Of a stretch of DNA of 59,756 nt, positions 18,178-26,265 are shown one piece after another. Under the pieces are notes generated by a model. The model saw only the letters and a list, made by a program, of their open reading frames with translations. It did not search any database and was not told the origin of the DNA. A program made the translations under genes and the position numbers. The stretch is from Candidatus Saccharimonadota bacterium (GTDB lineage Bacteria > Patescibacteriota > Saccharimonadia > CAILAD01 > BJGX01), in assembly GCA_014191035.1 (NCBI GenBank), contig BJGX01000005.1, positions 1 to 59,756 of the forward strand, given 5' to 3'. Numbering within the stretch: position 1 is the first letter of the stretch; each line of letters starts with the position of its first letter.

Positions 18178-19815
18178 TTAATGGAAAGAACCAAGCCCAG
18201 GCATGTGCTCACTTAAGTGCTTCATAGAATATTCTTTGCGCAAATGTACCTGGCCGTATTCCTTGGTGGCCCCAAGCTTACTGCGTGGGTTCAATAAATT
18301 GTACGGATCAAATAGTTTTTTAATTTCCTTAAACAATCCGTAAAGTTCAGCTCCATACATTTGTCTTAAATACCCACCACGCATTATTCCATCATTGTGT
18401 TCGCCAGATATACTGCCGCCCAATTTTAATACCATCTTATAAAACTCATCTGAAAGCGCATAAATTTTATGTCTATCGCGAATATTACTCAAATCTAAAA
18501 ACGGCTGGATGTGTAGATGCCCATTACCTGCATGCCCCCAGACTGCATTTTTAACTTTGTATTTATCTAGAAGCCCATAGGCCTGCTTAACAAACTCGTC
18601 AAAATGCTCTAAAGGAACAATTCCATCTTCGATAATTGGTAGAGCTTTCTTAGGGCCTTGTTGCATCCAGATAACTGCAGCTGCTTGTCTCCTAATCTTC
18701 CACAGATGATCTTGCTCTAGCTTATTATTGCTAGTCTTTGTTTCGAATGCATATTTGTTTAATATCTTTTCGGCAGTCTTAGATTTTTTCTTTTGAGCTT
18801 TTAGTTTTTCATCATCGAACTCCACCAAAAGCACAACCTTAGGCATTTGCTCTGGAAGTAAATTTGCTACTAGCGACGGTTGCTTTTCCATAACAAAATT
18901 AATTACCTGATCATCGACTAGCTCTTGGGCGCTCGGCACTAATGGAGCAATCTCGACGACAGCCTGGCGCATTTTTTCTATACTATCGAAGTAGCCAACC
19001 AACAGAGTGGTATTTTTATTAAAAGGTATGTGATACAACGAAGCTTCAGTAATAACTCCTAGAGTACTTTGCGAACCAACAAAAAGCTGAGATAAATCGA
19101 AACTACCATCCTTGCCTTTTATATCCCACAAATCATAACCGGCTGAATTTTTGGAAACAATTGGCTTTGCCTTTTCAATTACATCTCTATTGGCCTCAAT
19201 TAATTCGTCAACCGTCCTATACAGCTCGCCCTCTAAATCGCCTTGCTTTTTCTTTTGAGCAAGTTCCTTTTTTGTAAGCCTATATGTCTCTATAACGTCA
19301 CCATTGTGCAAAACTACCCTAAGTCCTGCAACGTAGTTACGCATAGGTCCATACTTTAAAGTCTTCTCGCCAGCTGCATTATTTGCAAGTGCTCCGCCGA
19401 TACTGCAAAAATCTACACTGGCTGGATATGGCGGCAAGAACCTACCATGACTTTTTAGTACGGATTCTAAGTGTGCAAATATCATTCCTGGCTGAACTGT
19501 AATGGTATCTTTTTTCATCTCCACCAGTTTTCGCATGTGGGCCGGAAATACCAAAGAAATACCCTCGCTCAAAGAAGCTCCGCCCTGATCGGTGCCCTTA
19601 CCTCTTGCAGTAATAGGTAAAGCTTTTTTCTTGGGCACTAAATTGTGATTGAATCTCAAAACTTCAATAACGTCTTTTTCATTATTGGGATACACTACTA
19701 GCTTAGGGGTAACCTTAAAAATGCCTCCGTCGGTAGAAAAAAAATCACGGCTGTGCGCATCATACACTACTTCGCCATCGAGCTTTTCTTGCATTTCTTT
19801 TACTAGAGTACTCAT
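18178..19815 (-). CDS. FAD-binding oxidoreductase (GlcD/D-lactate dehydrogenase type)
   Basis: 545 residues. The PCMH-type FAD domain is at about residues 45-230 (ITARGKGTDQGGASL, then VDFCSIGGALANNAAGEKTLKYGPMRNYV) and the C-terminal cap carries NAVWGHAGNGHLHIQPFLD and SGEHNDGIMRGGYL, the usual substrate-histidine blocks. It probably oxidises a 2-hydroxy acid such as D-lactate or glycolate; the acceptor is not clear. No Fe-S subunit is fused or adjacent. TATGCT with a TG extension ends 6 nt before the ATG, so the mRNA may be leaderless. Confidence 0.88.
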   Translation of the reverse strand: MSTLVKEMQEKLDGEVVYDAHSRDFFSTDGGIFKVTPKLVVYPNNEKDVIEVLRFNHNLVPKKKALPITARGKGTDQGGASLSEGISLVFPAHMRKLVEMKKDTITVQPGMIFAHLESVLKSHGRFLPPYPASVDFCSIGGALANNAAGEKTLKYGPMRNYVAGLRVVLHNGDVIETYRLTKKELAQKKKQGDLEGELYRTVDELIEANRDVIEKAKPIVSKNSAGYDLWDIKGKDGSFDLSQLFVGSQSTLGVITEASLYHIPFNKNTTLLVGYFDSIEKMRQAVVEIAPLVPSAQELVDDQVINFVMEKQPSLVANLLPEQMPKVVLLVEFDDEKLKAQKKKSKTAEKILNKYAFETKTSNNKLEQDHLWKIRRQAAAVIWMQQGPKKALPIIEDGIVPLEHFDEFVKQAYGLLDKYKVKNAVWGHAGNGHLHIQPFLDLSNIRDRHKIYALSDEFYKMVLKLGGSISGEHNDGIMRGGYLRQMYGAELYGLFKEIKKLFDPYNLLNPRSKLGATKEYGQVHLRKEYSMKHLSEHMPGLGSFH

Positions 19816-19898
19816 ACTAATAGCATAACAACTTTATAGTATTTAATAAAGTAAGTTTGACTTATATAGAGATTCGTCTAAACTAATACATAAGTATT

Positions 19899-20771
19899 AT
19901 GAAAAATCAAAAATCTAGAACATCCAGTAATAAAAACATCAAAAGCGTAATTACAAGCAAGCCTGCTATTGCCGTGTTCATATCAATATTCGTAATTGTT
20001 GGCCTATTTCTCATTATCAGGAGTTACGCTTCTACAGGAATACCAGTATTCAACACCGACCCAGATTTTTGGAGAGATAAAATTGGCTACTGCGAATCAG
20101 GTGGACGCTACGATAGAATAGGACCCGGTGGCCACACTGGCAAATATCAATACGATGCACGCACCTGGAGAAGTGCTGTTGGGCCAGAGCTAGCAGCTCA
20201 ATACCCCCAAGCCTACATGGCGCCGGGTGAAATTCAAGAAATGGCTTTCAACAATACTTTCGCACGTCGCGGCACTCAGCCTTGGAATGCTAGTTATAAA
20301 TGCTGGATAAAAGGAACCACCTTCGCTGCTGCATCTAGCTCTCAAAGTGTAAATGCACCAGCAGCTTCACCCCTACCTACTGCACCGATATTACCACCTA
20401 ACCCCTTCGGTATGCCATCAGAATCATATAATGTGACAGTTAATGGCCGAATCACACTAAACGACGCTCCTCTGCCCAATGTTAAATTACAGACTTGTAT
20501 TGGTGATAAGACCGTAACTACCGATGCAGATGGCAGATTCAGCTTCCCTGCACCACTAGACGTTTCGTTTTGCGTAAGGCCAATAGAGGGTGTTCCGGAA
20601 GGTGCCAAACTTGATAGAACGAACAACAATATTGAAGTAGCTAATAATACGACTTATGAATACCAAATTGCCGGAGTAAATGCCTATCGAAGTGTATGGT
20701 ACCTATTAAGGCCACAGTTCAACTGGGACCGCAAAAACGACACAGGCTATAACTTTTACTACGTAAAATAA
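19899..20771 (+). CDS. secreted Rpf-like transglycosylase with carboxypeptidase-regulatory-like domain
   Basis: 290 residues. Residues 24-45 form a membrane anchor or uncleaved signal (AVFISIFVIVGLFLIIRSY). Residues 57-140 match the Rpf/transglycosylase-like domain: WRDKIGYCESGGRYDRIG with the catalytic Glu, GKYQYDARTWRS, and a paired Cys in ASYKCW. A Pro/Ala linker leads to a beta-sandwich (VTVNGRITLNDAPLPNVKLQTC) of the CarboxypepD_reg type. It likely cleaves peptidoglycan at the surface, its own or a host actinobacterium's (inference). Confidence 0.8.
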   Translation: MKNQKSRTSSNKNIKSVITSKPAIAVFISIFVIVGLFLIIRSYASTGIPVFNTDPDFWRDKIGYCESGGRYDRIGPGGHTGKYQYDARTWRSAVGPELAAQYPQAYMAPGEIQEMAFNNTFARRGTQPWNASYKCWIKGTTFAAASSSQSVNAPAASPLPTAPILPPNPFGMPSESYNVTVNGRITLNDAPLPNVKLQTCIGDKTVTTDADGRFSFPAPLDVSFCVRPIEGVPEGAKLDRTNNNIEVANNTTYEYQIAGVNAYRSVWYLLRPQFNWDRKNDTGYNFYYVK

Positions 20772-20775
20772 GTAC

Positions 20776-22485
20776 TTAATTGCTCAGAAGATACCAATTG
20801 TATATGTTGTAAAACCTATTGCTGGGTTCAGCTATTTTCTTAGCATCAAATCCCTTTATCCTATCCGATTGTGCGTAATTATAATATGGAGAATAAATAA
20901 TTACTGCAGGCACATCCTTAGACCATATATCTACGAAAGATGAATATCTACTTGCCTTAAAAGCTTGGTCTTTCGCTAATCTTCCGGCCTCCAAAAACTT
21001 ATCAGCATCAGCATTTTTATAATTAGATATATTTAATCCAGGATCATTAATTTGGCTAGAATGCCAAAAACTATATACATCTGAATCGATACCAATATTT
21101 TGACCATACAAAAGAATGTCATAATTTCGACTTCTGATATAATTTTGTTGAAGATTTGAAATATCTGCAGTTATCACTTCGACATTGACACCTAGTTTTC
21201 TCCACTGTTCGGCCAACTTGTTGGCGACTAATTTATATTGTGCTGAATCTAAAGTAACTAATCTTAAATTTGTACCATTAGAAACTTTTGAATTTGCATA
21301 ATACTCCTTTGCTTTATCAAAATTTAGCTGATATTTTTCGGCGCTTGGGTTAAATCCAACGAAACCTGCTGGTATAGGATAATAAGCAACAGATCCCTCA
21401 GAATAAAGTTGATCTTTAACTATCCCCTCTCTATCAGTCGAAAGCGCAAGAGCCTTTCTAAAATCTAAGTTATTCATTGGTGAATTTTTTGTATTAAAGA
21501 ATGCGCCAACGTAGGCTGGCAGCCCTATGCGGTAGTCATTTATACCTTGAATTTTCTCTACTGTCGAAACATCTTCTGGAGGAACCTGAGAAACCGCGTC
21601 AACTTGTTTTCTAATTAATGAATCAATTGCTTCCTTACTGTCTTGGAATAAAGCAAAGATTACATCTGAAATATATGGCTCTTGAATATAGTACTTTTCA
21701 TAAGCCTTAAGATTTATAGCGCTACTATCCACTTCCAATAAATCGATTTTGTATGGGCCGGTACCTATTGGACGTTGATTAAATTCGTAAGAACGTAAAT
21801 TAGAAGATGCCACGCTATCTAGTCGGTGCTTTGGCAGTATTCCTAGAGTAGTGTTGTATAAAAAGTTTCCATAAGATGATGGTAGGCTGAACCTTATAGT
21901 GGTCTCATCAATAATTTGGTACTTTACACCGTTCCAATTTGCCGAATATGGACTGCGAGTATCGGGGTTCTGAACCCTATCTACAGTAAATGCAATGTCA
22001 TTTGAAGTTACCTTAACTCCATCATGCCAGGTAGCATTCTTGCGCAAGTAAAAAGTATAGTTCTTTCTATCTTCCGAAACTTCCCATTTCTCGGCTAGGT
22101 CGCTTACTATCTCTCTATTGCCATTAACTTTCGTAAGACCACTAAAAACTAAACTAACGACAGATTCTGTAGCATTGTTTTCTGGAAAAAGAGGATTAAG
22201 ACTTTTGACCTGACCGACCAGAGCCTCTTTATAAATGCCTCCTCTTTTAGGTTTTTCTTGGGATGTTATTTGATTAAGAGTAATTATCTGAGAAGTTAAA
22301 CCCCAAAAAGAAACTAAAATAATAAATATCCAGGCAGCAAAAGTCCAACGAACATTGCCCAGCTTCTGCCACGATCCAAACAAATGGCGGTTAAGGTAAT
22401 TATAGAGCCAAGTGCGCCAAAGCTTGAATTTTCGTTTCCAGCTTCTTAGCTTTCTTTTGAATGTAAATTCTGTATAAGAACTCAT
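20776..22485 (-). CDS. membrane-anchored oligopeptide-binding (SBP_bac_5) protein
   Basis: 569 residues. Residues 46-70 are a membrane helix (WTFAAWIFIILVSFWGLTSQI), with no lipobox Cys. The remainder is an OppA-type solute-binding domain: KRGGIYKEALVGQVKSLNPLF, FYLRKNATWHDGVKVTSNDI, LDFRKALALSTDREGIV and RSRNYDILLYGQNIG. No permease or ATPase genes are near, so it is either an orphan binding protein or works with a transporter elsewhere. It follows secG after a 3-nt gap and is probably co-transcribed. Confidence 0.88.
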   Translation of the reverse strand: MSSYTEFTFKRKLRSWKRKFKLWRTWLYNYLNRHLFGSWQKLGNVRWTFAAWIFIILVSFWGLTSQIITLNQITSQEKPKRGGIYKEALVGQVKSLNPLFPENNATESVVSLVFSGLTKVNGNREIVSDLAEKWEVSEDRKNYTFYLRKNATWHDGVKVTSNDIAFTVDRVQNPDTRSPYSANWNGVKYQIIDETTIRFSLPSSYGNFLYNTTLGILPKHRLDSVASSNLRSYEFNQRPIGTGPYKIDLLEVDSSAINLKAYEKYYIQEPYISDVIFALFQDSKEAIDSLIRKQVDAVSQVPPEDVSTVEKIQGINDYRIGLPAYVGAFFNTKNSPMNNLDFRKALALSTDREGIVKDQLYSEGSVAYYPIPAGFVGFNPSAEKYQLNFDKAKEYYANSKVSNGTNLRLVTLDSAQYKLVANKLAEQWRKLGVNVEVITADISNLQQNYIRSRNYDILLYGQNIGIDSDVYSFWHSSQINDPGLNISNYKNADADKFLEAGRLAKDQAFKASRYSSFVDIWSKDVPAVIIYSPYYNYAQSDRIKGFDAKKIAEPSNRFYNIYNWYLLSN

Positions 22486-22488
22486 TAT

Positions 22489-22704
22489 TTAGACGGTTAA
22501 TAGCGCCAATATACATACCACGAAGGCTATTCCAAGTACTACGGTGCCTCCAAAGAGGAACTTTTCAGCTCCACGCTTGGTTCGATAAAAGCTTGCTTCT
22601 CCACCAAATGCAGTACCTAATCCACCACCCTGATTTTGAAGCATCACAAAGATGGTTATTAATATCGAGATTATTACTAATGCTACCTGTAAAAATGTTT
22701 TCAT
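22489..22704 (-). CDS. secG: preprotein translocase subunit SecG
   Basis: 71 residues, two membrane helices flanking NQGGGLGTAFGGEASFYRTKRG, the conserved cytosolic loop of SecG. It assists SecYE in export. It overlaps the holin-like gene by 4 nt and leads into the OppA-like gene. Confidence 0.92.
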   Translation of the reverse strand: MKTFLQVALVIISILITIFVMLQNQGGGLGTAFGGEASFYRTKRGAEKFLFGGTVVLGIAFVVCILALLTV

Positions 22705-23054
22705 ATTTGCTCCTTATCGATTATAAATCCCATTAGATAATTGGCTAGCCAGACCACAATTACCGCACCAATCGCTGACCATATTGATTCTACCCTAAAA
22801 GGAGAATAAATTGCACTTGTTATATACAATAGAAGGGTGTTAATTATTAAACTAAACAGACCAAAAGTCAATACTATGGCCGGGAGACTAAGTATTACCA
22901 AGAAAGGCCTTAAAAAGGCATTAACTAAACCAAATATCAAGCTAGCTATTAGCAGTACTGTAAAGCTGTCGGCCGCTATTCCTTTTAAGAATATTGTTGC
23001 AGCAGATAAACCTAAAAAATTTGCTAGCCATGTTAATAAAAAGCGTCTTACCAC
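22701..23054 (-). CDS. phage holin family (PF04020-like) membrane protein
   Basis: 117 residues with four membrane helices; FGLVNAFLRPFLVILSLPAIVLTFGLFSLIINTLLLYI is the family signature core (VNAxLRPxLxxLxLPxxxxTxGLF). Despite the family name these are common chromosomal membrane proteins of unknown role. GTG start; TAAAAT lies exactly 6 nt upstream, so the secG transcript appears leaderless. Confidence 0.85.
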   Translation of the reverse strand: MVRRFLLTWLANFLGLSAATIFLKGIAADSFTVLLIASLIFGLVNAFLRPFLVILSLPAIVLTFGLFSLIINTLLLYITSAIYSPFRVESIWSAIGAVIVVWLANYLMGFIIDKEQI

Positions 23055-23087
23055 AAGTATATTTTAACATATTTACAGATAAACGAA

Positions 23088-24521
23088 CTATCTAAGCTGG
23101 TCGGTTAGCAACTTGGCCTTTGCTTTGCCCAAAACTTTCGCAATCTCTACTTCAGTAGCATCCTTCACTCCGGCAACGCTACCAAAAGCTCTTATTAATT
23201 TCTTACGAGAAGCCGGGCCGATACCGCTTATTTCTTCAAGCTGTGATTTTTTAATTCTTTTAGCTCGAACAACAGTGTGGTAACTTACAGCAAATCTATG
23301 AGCCTCATCGCGAATCCTTTGGATCAGATGAAGTATAGGCGAATCAGATTCAAAATTAATCATATAGTATTCACCTTCTCTCCTTAGTGATTGTGGAGAT
23401 GGCAAATCATTGGCATCAACTACAATCGTTTCGTAGCGTTTAGCCAGGCCGACCGTCATTATGTCGATTTCTGACTCTTTCAGGGCCTTTTTGGCGCTAG
23501 ATAACTGCCCCTTTCCACCATCGATAATAATTAAATCTGGCTTTGGCCAAGATTTATTTCGCTCACTAAACCTACGACTTAATGTCTCTTTCATCATTGC
23601 AAAATCATTTGGGCCTTTTGTCCGCATCTTAAAATGTCGATACTCCCTATTGTTTGGTAGTCCATCTGTAAACACCACCATCGAACTAACACTATCGCCC
23701 CCAGCAAAGTTACTGATGTCATAGCACTCGATACGTCTAAGTTTCTTTAAGTTAAGAATTTCGCTTAATCCCCTGAGGGCAATATCTACACCAATTACCA
23801 GCTTTTCTTCACCCCCAAAAACTACTCTGGTATTTAAGGCTTTAAGGGCCAAATATTGATTTCTAAATTCAATTGCTTCTTCATACTTTTGCTTCTTTGA
23901 AAGTTTATCTATATCTTTTTTTAGTTGATCAATCAGCTTAGTGCTTTTCCCCTCCAAAACCATTATCAGTTTTCTAATTTGCTTCTTATATTCAGTTTTG
24001 GAGATATCTGGCCTTGGCAATACTCCTATTTGGTATTCAAGCTTAGAGCTATATTTGTGCTTCTCTTTAACAAAGTAAGGAAATGCTTTTCTTAGATATT
24101 TTAGGGCCTGTCTGACCCCATAGCTATTTATGAATGGCCCAAAATACTTAGCCTTGTCGTCCATTGGCCTTCTTACTAGTCCAACTGTTGGGAAATCATC
24201 TTGCATAGTTATACGAATATAAATAAAGTTTTTATCATCTCTTTCGCGAACATTATAGAGTGGTTTATGCCTTTTAATTAGCTCGGCTTCTAAAAATAAT
24301 GCTTCAACTTCAGAATTAGTCTCAAGCCACTCTAGATCTGCAATGTTTTCCACCAATAATGGTGTTTTGTAGTCACTGTGCTTTTTACTAAAATAAGACT
24401 TAACTCTACGGCGTAGTATCGAGGCCTTACCGATGTATATAATTTTGCCCTTTTTGTCTTTAAACAAATATACACCCGGCGTCTTGGGCAAATTATCTAG
24501 TTTGTTAGCAAGCTTATTCAT
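23088..24521 (-). CDS. uvrC: excinuclease ABC subunit C
   Basis: 477 residues from the ATG at 24521. An upstream in-frame ATG (24614) would need translation across the -10 box, and the family begins with KTPGVYLFKDKKGKIIYIGKA, seen here at residues 13-33. GIY-YIG domain, then a UVR motif (LSKKQKYEEAIEFRNQYLAL), the RNase H-like endonuclease domain (RIECYDISNF; DLIIIDGGKGQLSSA) and a C-terminal HhH pair (EEISGIGPASRKKLI). It makes both incisions in nucleotide excision repair. uvrA and uvrB are 10-15 kb away on the same strand. Confidence 0.95.
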   Translation of the reverse strand: MNKLANKLDNLPKTPGVYLFKDKKGKIIYIGKASILRRRVKSYFSKKHSDYKTPLLVENIADLEWLETNSEVEALFLEAELIKRHKPLYNVRERDDKNFIYIRITMQDDFPTVGLVRRPMDDKAKYFGPFINSYGVRQALKYLRKAFPYFVKEKHKYSSKLEYQIGVLPRPDISKTEYKKQIRKLIMVLEGKSTKLIDQLKKDIDKLSKKQKYEEAIEFRNQYLALKALNTRVVFGGEEKLVIGVDIALRGLSEILNLKKLRRIECYDISNFAGGDSVSSMVVFTDGLPNNREYRHFKMRTKGPNDFAMMKETLSRRFSERNKSWPKPDLIIIDGGKGQLSSAKKALKESEIDIMTVGLAKRYETIVVDANDLPSPQSLRREGEYYMINFESDSPILHLIQRIRDEAHRFAVSYHTVVRAKRIKKSQLEEISGIGPASRKKLIRAFGSVAGVKDATEVEIAKVLGKAKAKLLTDQLR

Positions 24522-24528
24522 AAACTCT

Positions 24529-24534
24529 ATTATA
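24529..24534 (-). promoter_or_regulatory. -10 box of uvrC, leaderless start
   Basis: Perfect TATAAT with 7 nt to the uvrC ATG. This decides the start at 24521. Confidence 0.6.
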
Positions 24535-24612
24535 CCCCCAACGAGCTTATAGTTTAATTTTGTAGTAATCTGTTCTATGATATCAGCATCGCACCTTACT
24601 ATCGGGGGGAGC

Positions 24613-24876
24613 ATGAAGCTCGAATCAGTATTAAATGGTTATTGCTGTAATGATCAAAAAGCAATTTTGCTGTTAGTACTTATTTATTCGCATACGCTTG
24701 TGCGTCTTGAAGAAGATCCTAAACTAGTCTTTCTTCAAACAAGAAAACAAGAATTCCTAGAGGGCCTAACAATCAGCTCCCTTCAAATTCCAAGCTGCAT
24801 AATTGAATCTATAAATTCAAATCCGCTAGATTGGTTCTGTCAAACTATGGAATACTTAGACAAAAACAATATATAG
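24613..24876 (+). CDS. small orphan protein 1 of a five-member family
   Basis: 87 residues from an ATG preceded by a purine-rich GGGGGGAGC; an in-frame ATG at 24577 would add 12 residues. Soluble and helical. The C-terminal half (EFLEGLTISSLQIPSCIIESINSNPLDWFCQTM) follows the pattern seen in four nearby small proteins: a Leu-rich stretch, a short beta-like I/L-S step, an I..I..N helix and a conserved Trp. Function unknown. It has its own terminator. Confidence 0.6.
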   Translation: MKLESVLNGYCCNDQKAILLLVLIYSHTLVRLEEDPKLVFLQTRKQEFLEGLTISSLQIPSCIIESINSNPLDWFCQTMEYLDKNNI

Positions 24877-24900
24877 CCCCTGCATACGTGGGGGCTTTTC
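24875..24900 (+). terminator. Terminator of small orphan gene 1
   Basis: AGCCCC/GGGGCT hairpin followed by TTTT, immediately after the stop codon. Confidence 0.75.
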
Positions 24901-24902
24901 AA

Positions 24903-24931
24903 TTGAAAAATAAAAAATATATGTATATAAT
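24903..24931 (+). promoter_or_regulatory. promoter of small orphan genes 2 and 3
   Basis: TTGAAA, 17-nt spacer, perfect TATAAT, followed by a ~25-nt leader with AAAGGAG. Confidence 0.75.
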
Positions 24932-24960
24932 CTTACTTCCGTACCTTCAAAGGAGCAAAA

Positions 24961-25248
24961 TTGAGCGATAGCGAAGTAGTAAAGCTATATAAAAGCTTTC
25001 CAGCCAAGCACCGAGATCAGTTCTATCAGCTGCTGCTAATTTATGTGCTCAACCTTAACACATGGCAGTGTAGCGACCGAACCAACAAAGATGCCTTTGG
25101 TCAAATTCAAAGTTCACTTAAGTATCTGAAGCATGAACCATTTAATCTAAGTACTGAAATGCTCGAAAGAATTGTCGATAATCACGAAGACTGGATGGCA
25201 GACTTGATGGAAATGGATAAGTTTAATGGGAAAACCCAGATACAATAA
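24961..25248 (+). CDS. small orphan protein 2 of a five-member family
   Basis: 95 residues, TTG start 6 nt after AAAGGAG. Layout: N-terminal helix with KHRDQFYQLLLIYVLNL, then YLKHEPFNLSTEMLERIVDNHEDWMADL. The EPFN-L-S and final Trp-hydrophobic pair recur almost unchanged in proteins 3 and 5. No known family. Its 3' end overlaps gene 3 by 23 nt, so the two are expressed together and may interact (inference). Confidence 0.7.
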   Translation: MSDSEVVKLYKSFPAKHRDQFYQLLLIYVLNLNTWQCSDRTNKDAFGQIQSSLKYLKHEPFNLSTEMLERIVDNHEDWMADLMEMDKFNGKTQIQ

Positions 25249-25537
25249 TCCCAGATCCTTTATCGAGTCGTACGACATTGAACTGCGAGGTAAGTTAGCA
25301 GTTAAGATTTTTCTTTTTTGTGTTACTCAAGGAAACTGGAAGGAACAATCCAATGATGATTATTGGCATATAAGCTCCATATACAACCCAAAGTCCCCTG
25401 CTTACAAGCTAAAGGCCGAGCTTACATCAGAGCCATTCAACCTAAATGATTTTGTAATCATTTCAATTAAAGAAAATACAGTAGAATGGTTGACTGAGTC
25501 ATGTATGATTTGGGATGACTACATTAAAGCCTCATAA
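25226..25537 (+). CDS. small orphan protein 3 of a five-member family
   Basis: 103 residues. Contains ELRGKLAVKIFLFCVTQGNW near residue 20, then LKAELTSEPFNLNDFVIISIKENTVEWLTESC, matching the shared EPFN, Ile-helix and Trp pattern. The ATG lies inside gene 2, with GGATAAG just upstream as a possible Shine-Dalgarno. Stop codon lies in the loop of the terminator. Confidence 0.7.
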   Translation: MGKPRYNNPRSFIESYDIELRGKLAVKIFLFCVTQGNWKEQSNDDYWHISSIYNPKSPAYKLKAELTSEPFNLNDFVIISIKENTVEWLTESCMIWDDYIKAS

Positions 25538-25556
25538 GAACGAGGCTTTTTTTATT
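25528..25556 (+). terminator. Terminator of small orphan genes 2-3
   Basis: AGCCTC/GAGGCT hairpin followed by a run of seven T. Confidence 0.8.
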
Positions 25557-25563
25557 TTTATGC

Positions 25564-25591
25564 TTGCATAATGTAGCCTTACTTATATAGT
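25564..25591 (+). promoter_or_regulatory. promoter of small orphan gene 4
   Basis: TTGCAT, 16-nt spacer, TATAGT; a leader with GAAAGG follows. Confidence 0.6.
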
Positions 25592-25623
25592 AAAAGTGCA
25601 GGCAAACCTAGAAAGGCTTGACT

Positions 25624-25887
25624 ATGAACCTTCAGGATCTAATTGGGCGATACCCTAGCGAACAAATTGATGAATTAAAAAGACTGATTCGAGAATTTAT
25701 CAATTGCGAGCTGCAAATTTACATCGGAGATACTCACCTGCGCAGCTGGGAAGAAGAAGACTCGCGCTTGCGAGCCCAAAAGATTGCATTGGTACTGCGT
25801 GGGCCTCCTTGGGGGATGAGCATCGAAGATCTTGAATACCTTTGCGACAACGCCCAGGAAATACTTAATGAGCTTAATCGCTCTTAA
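25624..25887 (+). CDS. small orphan protein 4 of a five-member family
   Basis: 87 residues from the ATG at 25624, 7 nt after GAAAGG; a TTG two codons earlier is possible. Layout: IDELKRLIREFINCEL, then RAQKIALVLRGPPWGMSIEDLEYLCDNAQEILNEL. The P-[FW] step, SIEDLEYLCDN helix and hydrophobic end fit the family pattern, but this is the most diverged member and lacks the final Trp. Function unknown. Confidence 0.65.
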   Translation: MNLQDLIGRYPSEQIDELKRLIREFINCELQIYIGDTHLRSWEEEDSRLRAQKIALVLRGPPWGMSIEDLEYLCDNAQEILNELNRS

Positions 25888-25891
25888 TATA

Positions 25892-25921
25892 AGACCCCGA
25901 ACAATTCGGGGTCTATTTATT
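25892..25921 (+). terminator. Terminator of small orphan gene 4
   Basis: Ten-base perfect stem AGACCCCGAA/TTCGGGGTCT followed by ATTTATTTT. Confidence 0.8.
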
Positions 25922-25931
25922 TTCTGAAATT

Positions 25932-26265
25932 ATTATCTTCTCTTTACCGCATAACCAGTTGCAAGTATGCCGCCTAGTACTAGTAGTCCTGCTATAAGCG
26001 CTGGGGTTTTGGCATCCCAGCCGGTTCCGGCCAGTGTTCCACCGCTACCACCACTGTCTGGGGTTGGGTAAACGTACTCGTAAGATCCACTGTCTGCCAA
26101 GGCTGCCTGTGGGCGTGTAACACCACGCTGATCAATGCTTGGGGTTGCAGGGCTACCTGCTACAGCATTTTCAAGTGCAGGTGAGCCTGCCTGAAGTGGC
26201 AAAACAAATGTGTTTCCAACCTGCTGGTAAGCACCTAGTAGTGGGTCGGTAGAGTTTTTATCATT
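25932..26265. repeat. 334-bp perfect direct repeat, copy 1
   Basis: Identical base for base to 27263-27596. It encodes the last ~110 residues of a surface protein, including the anchor, and its outer edge coincides with the stop codon. Confidence 0.95.

Noticed and set aside
18018-18212. 64-codon frame across the tRNA-Leu-like repeats
   Set aside because: It depends on the repeat sequence of decayed tRNA copies and has no ribosome binding site.
22701-23054. Prophage remnant suggested by the holin-like protein
   Set aside because: The family is a common chromosomal membrane protein, and secG follows directly; no phage genes are around.
24577-24612. Upstream ATG for small orphan gene 1 and the upstream ATG of uvrC at 24614
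   Set aside because: The uvrC start is fixed by the family N-terminus and the -10 box; for the orphan gene the shorter form aligns better with its paralogues.
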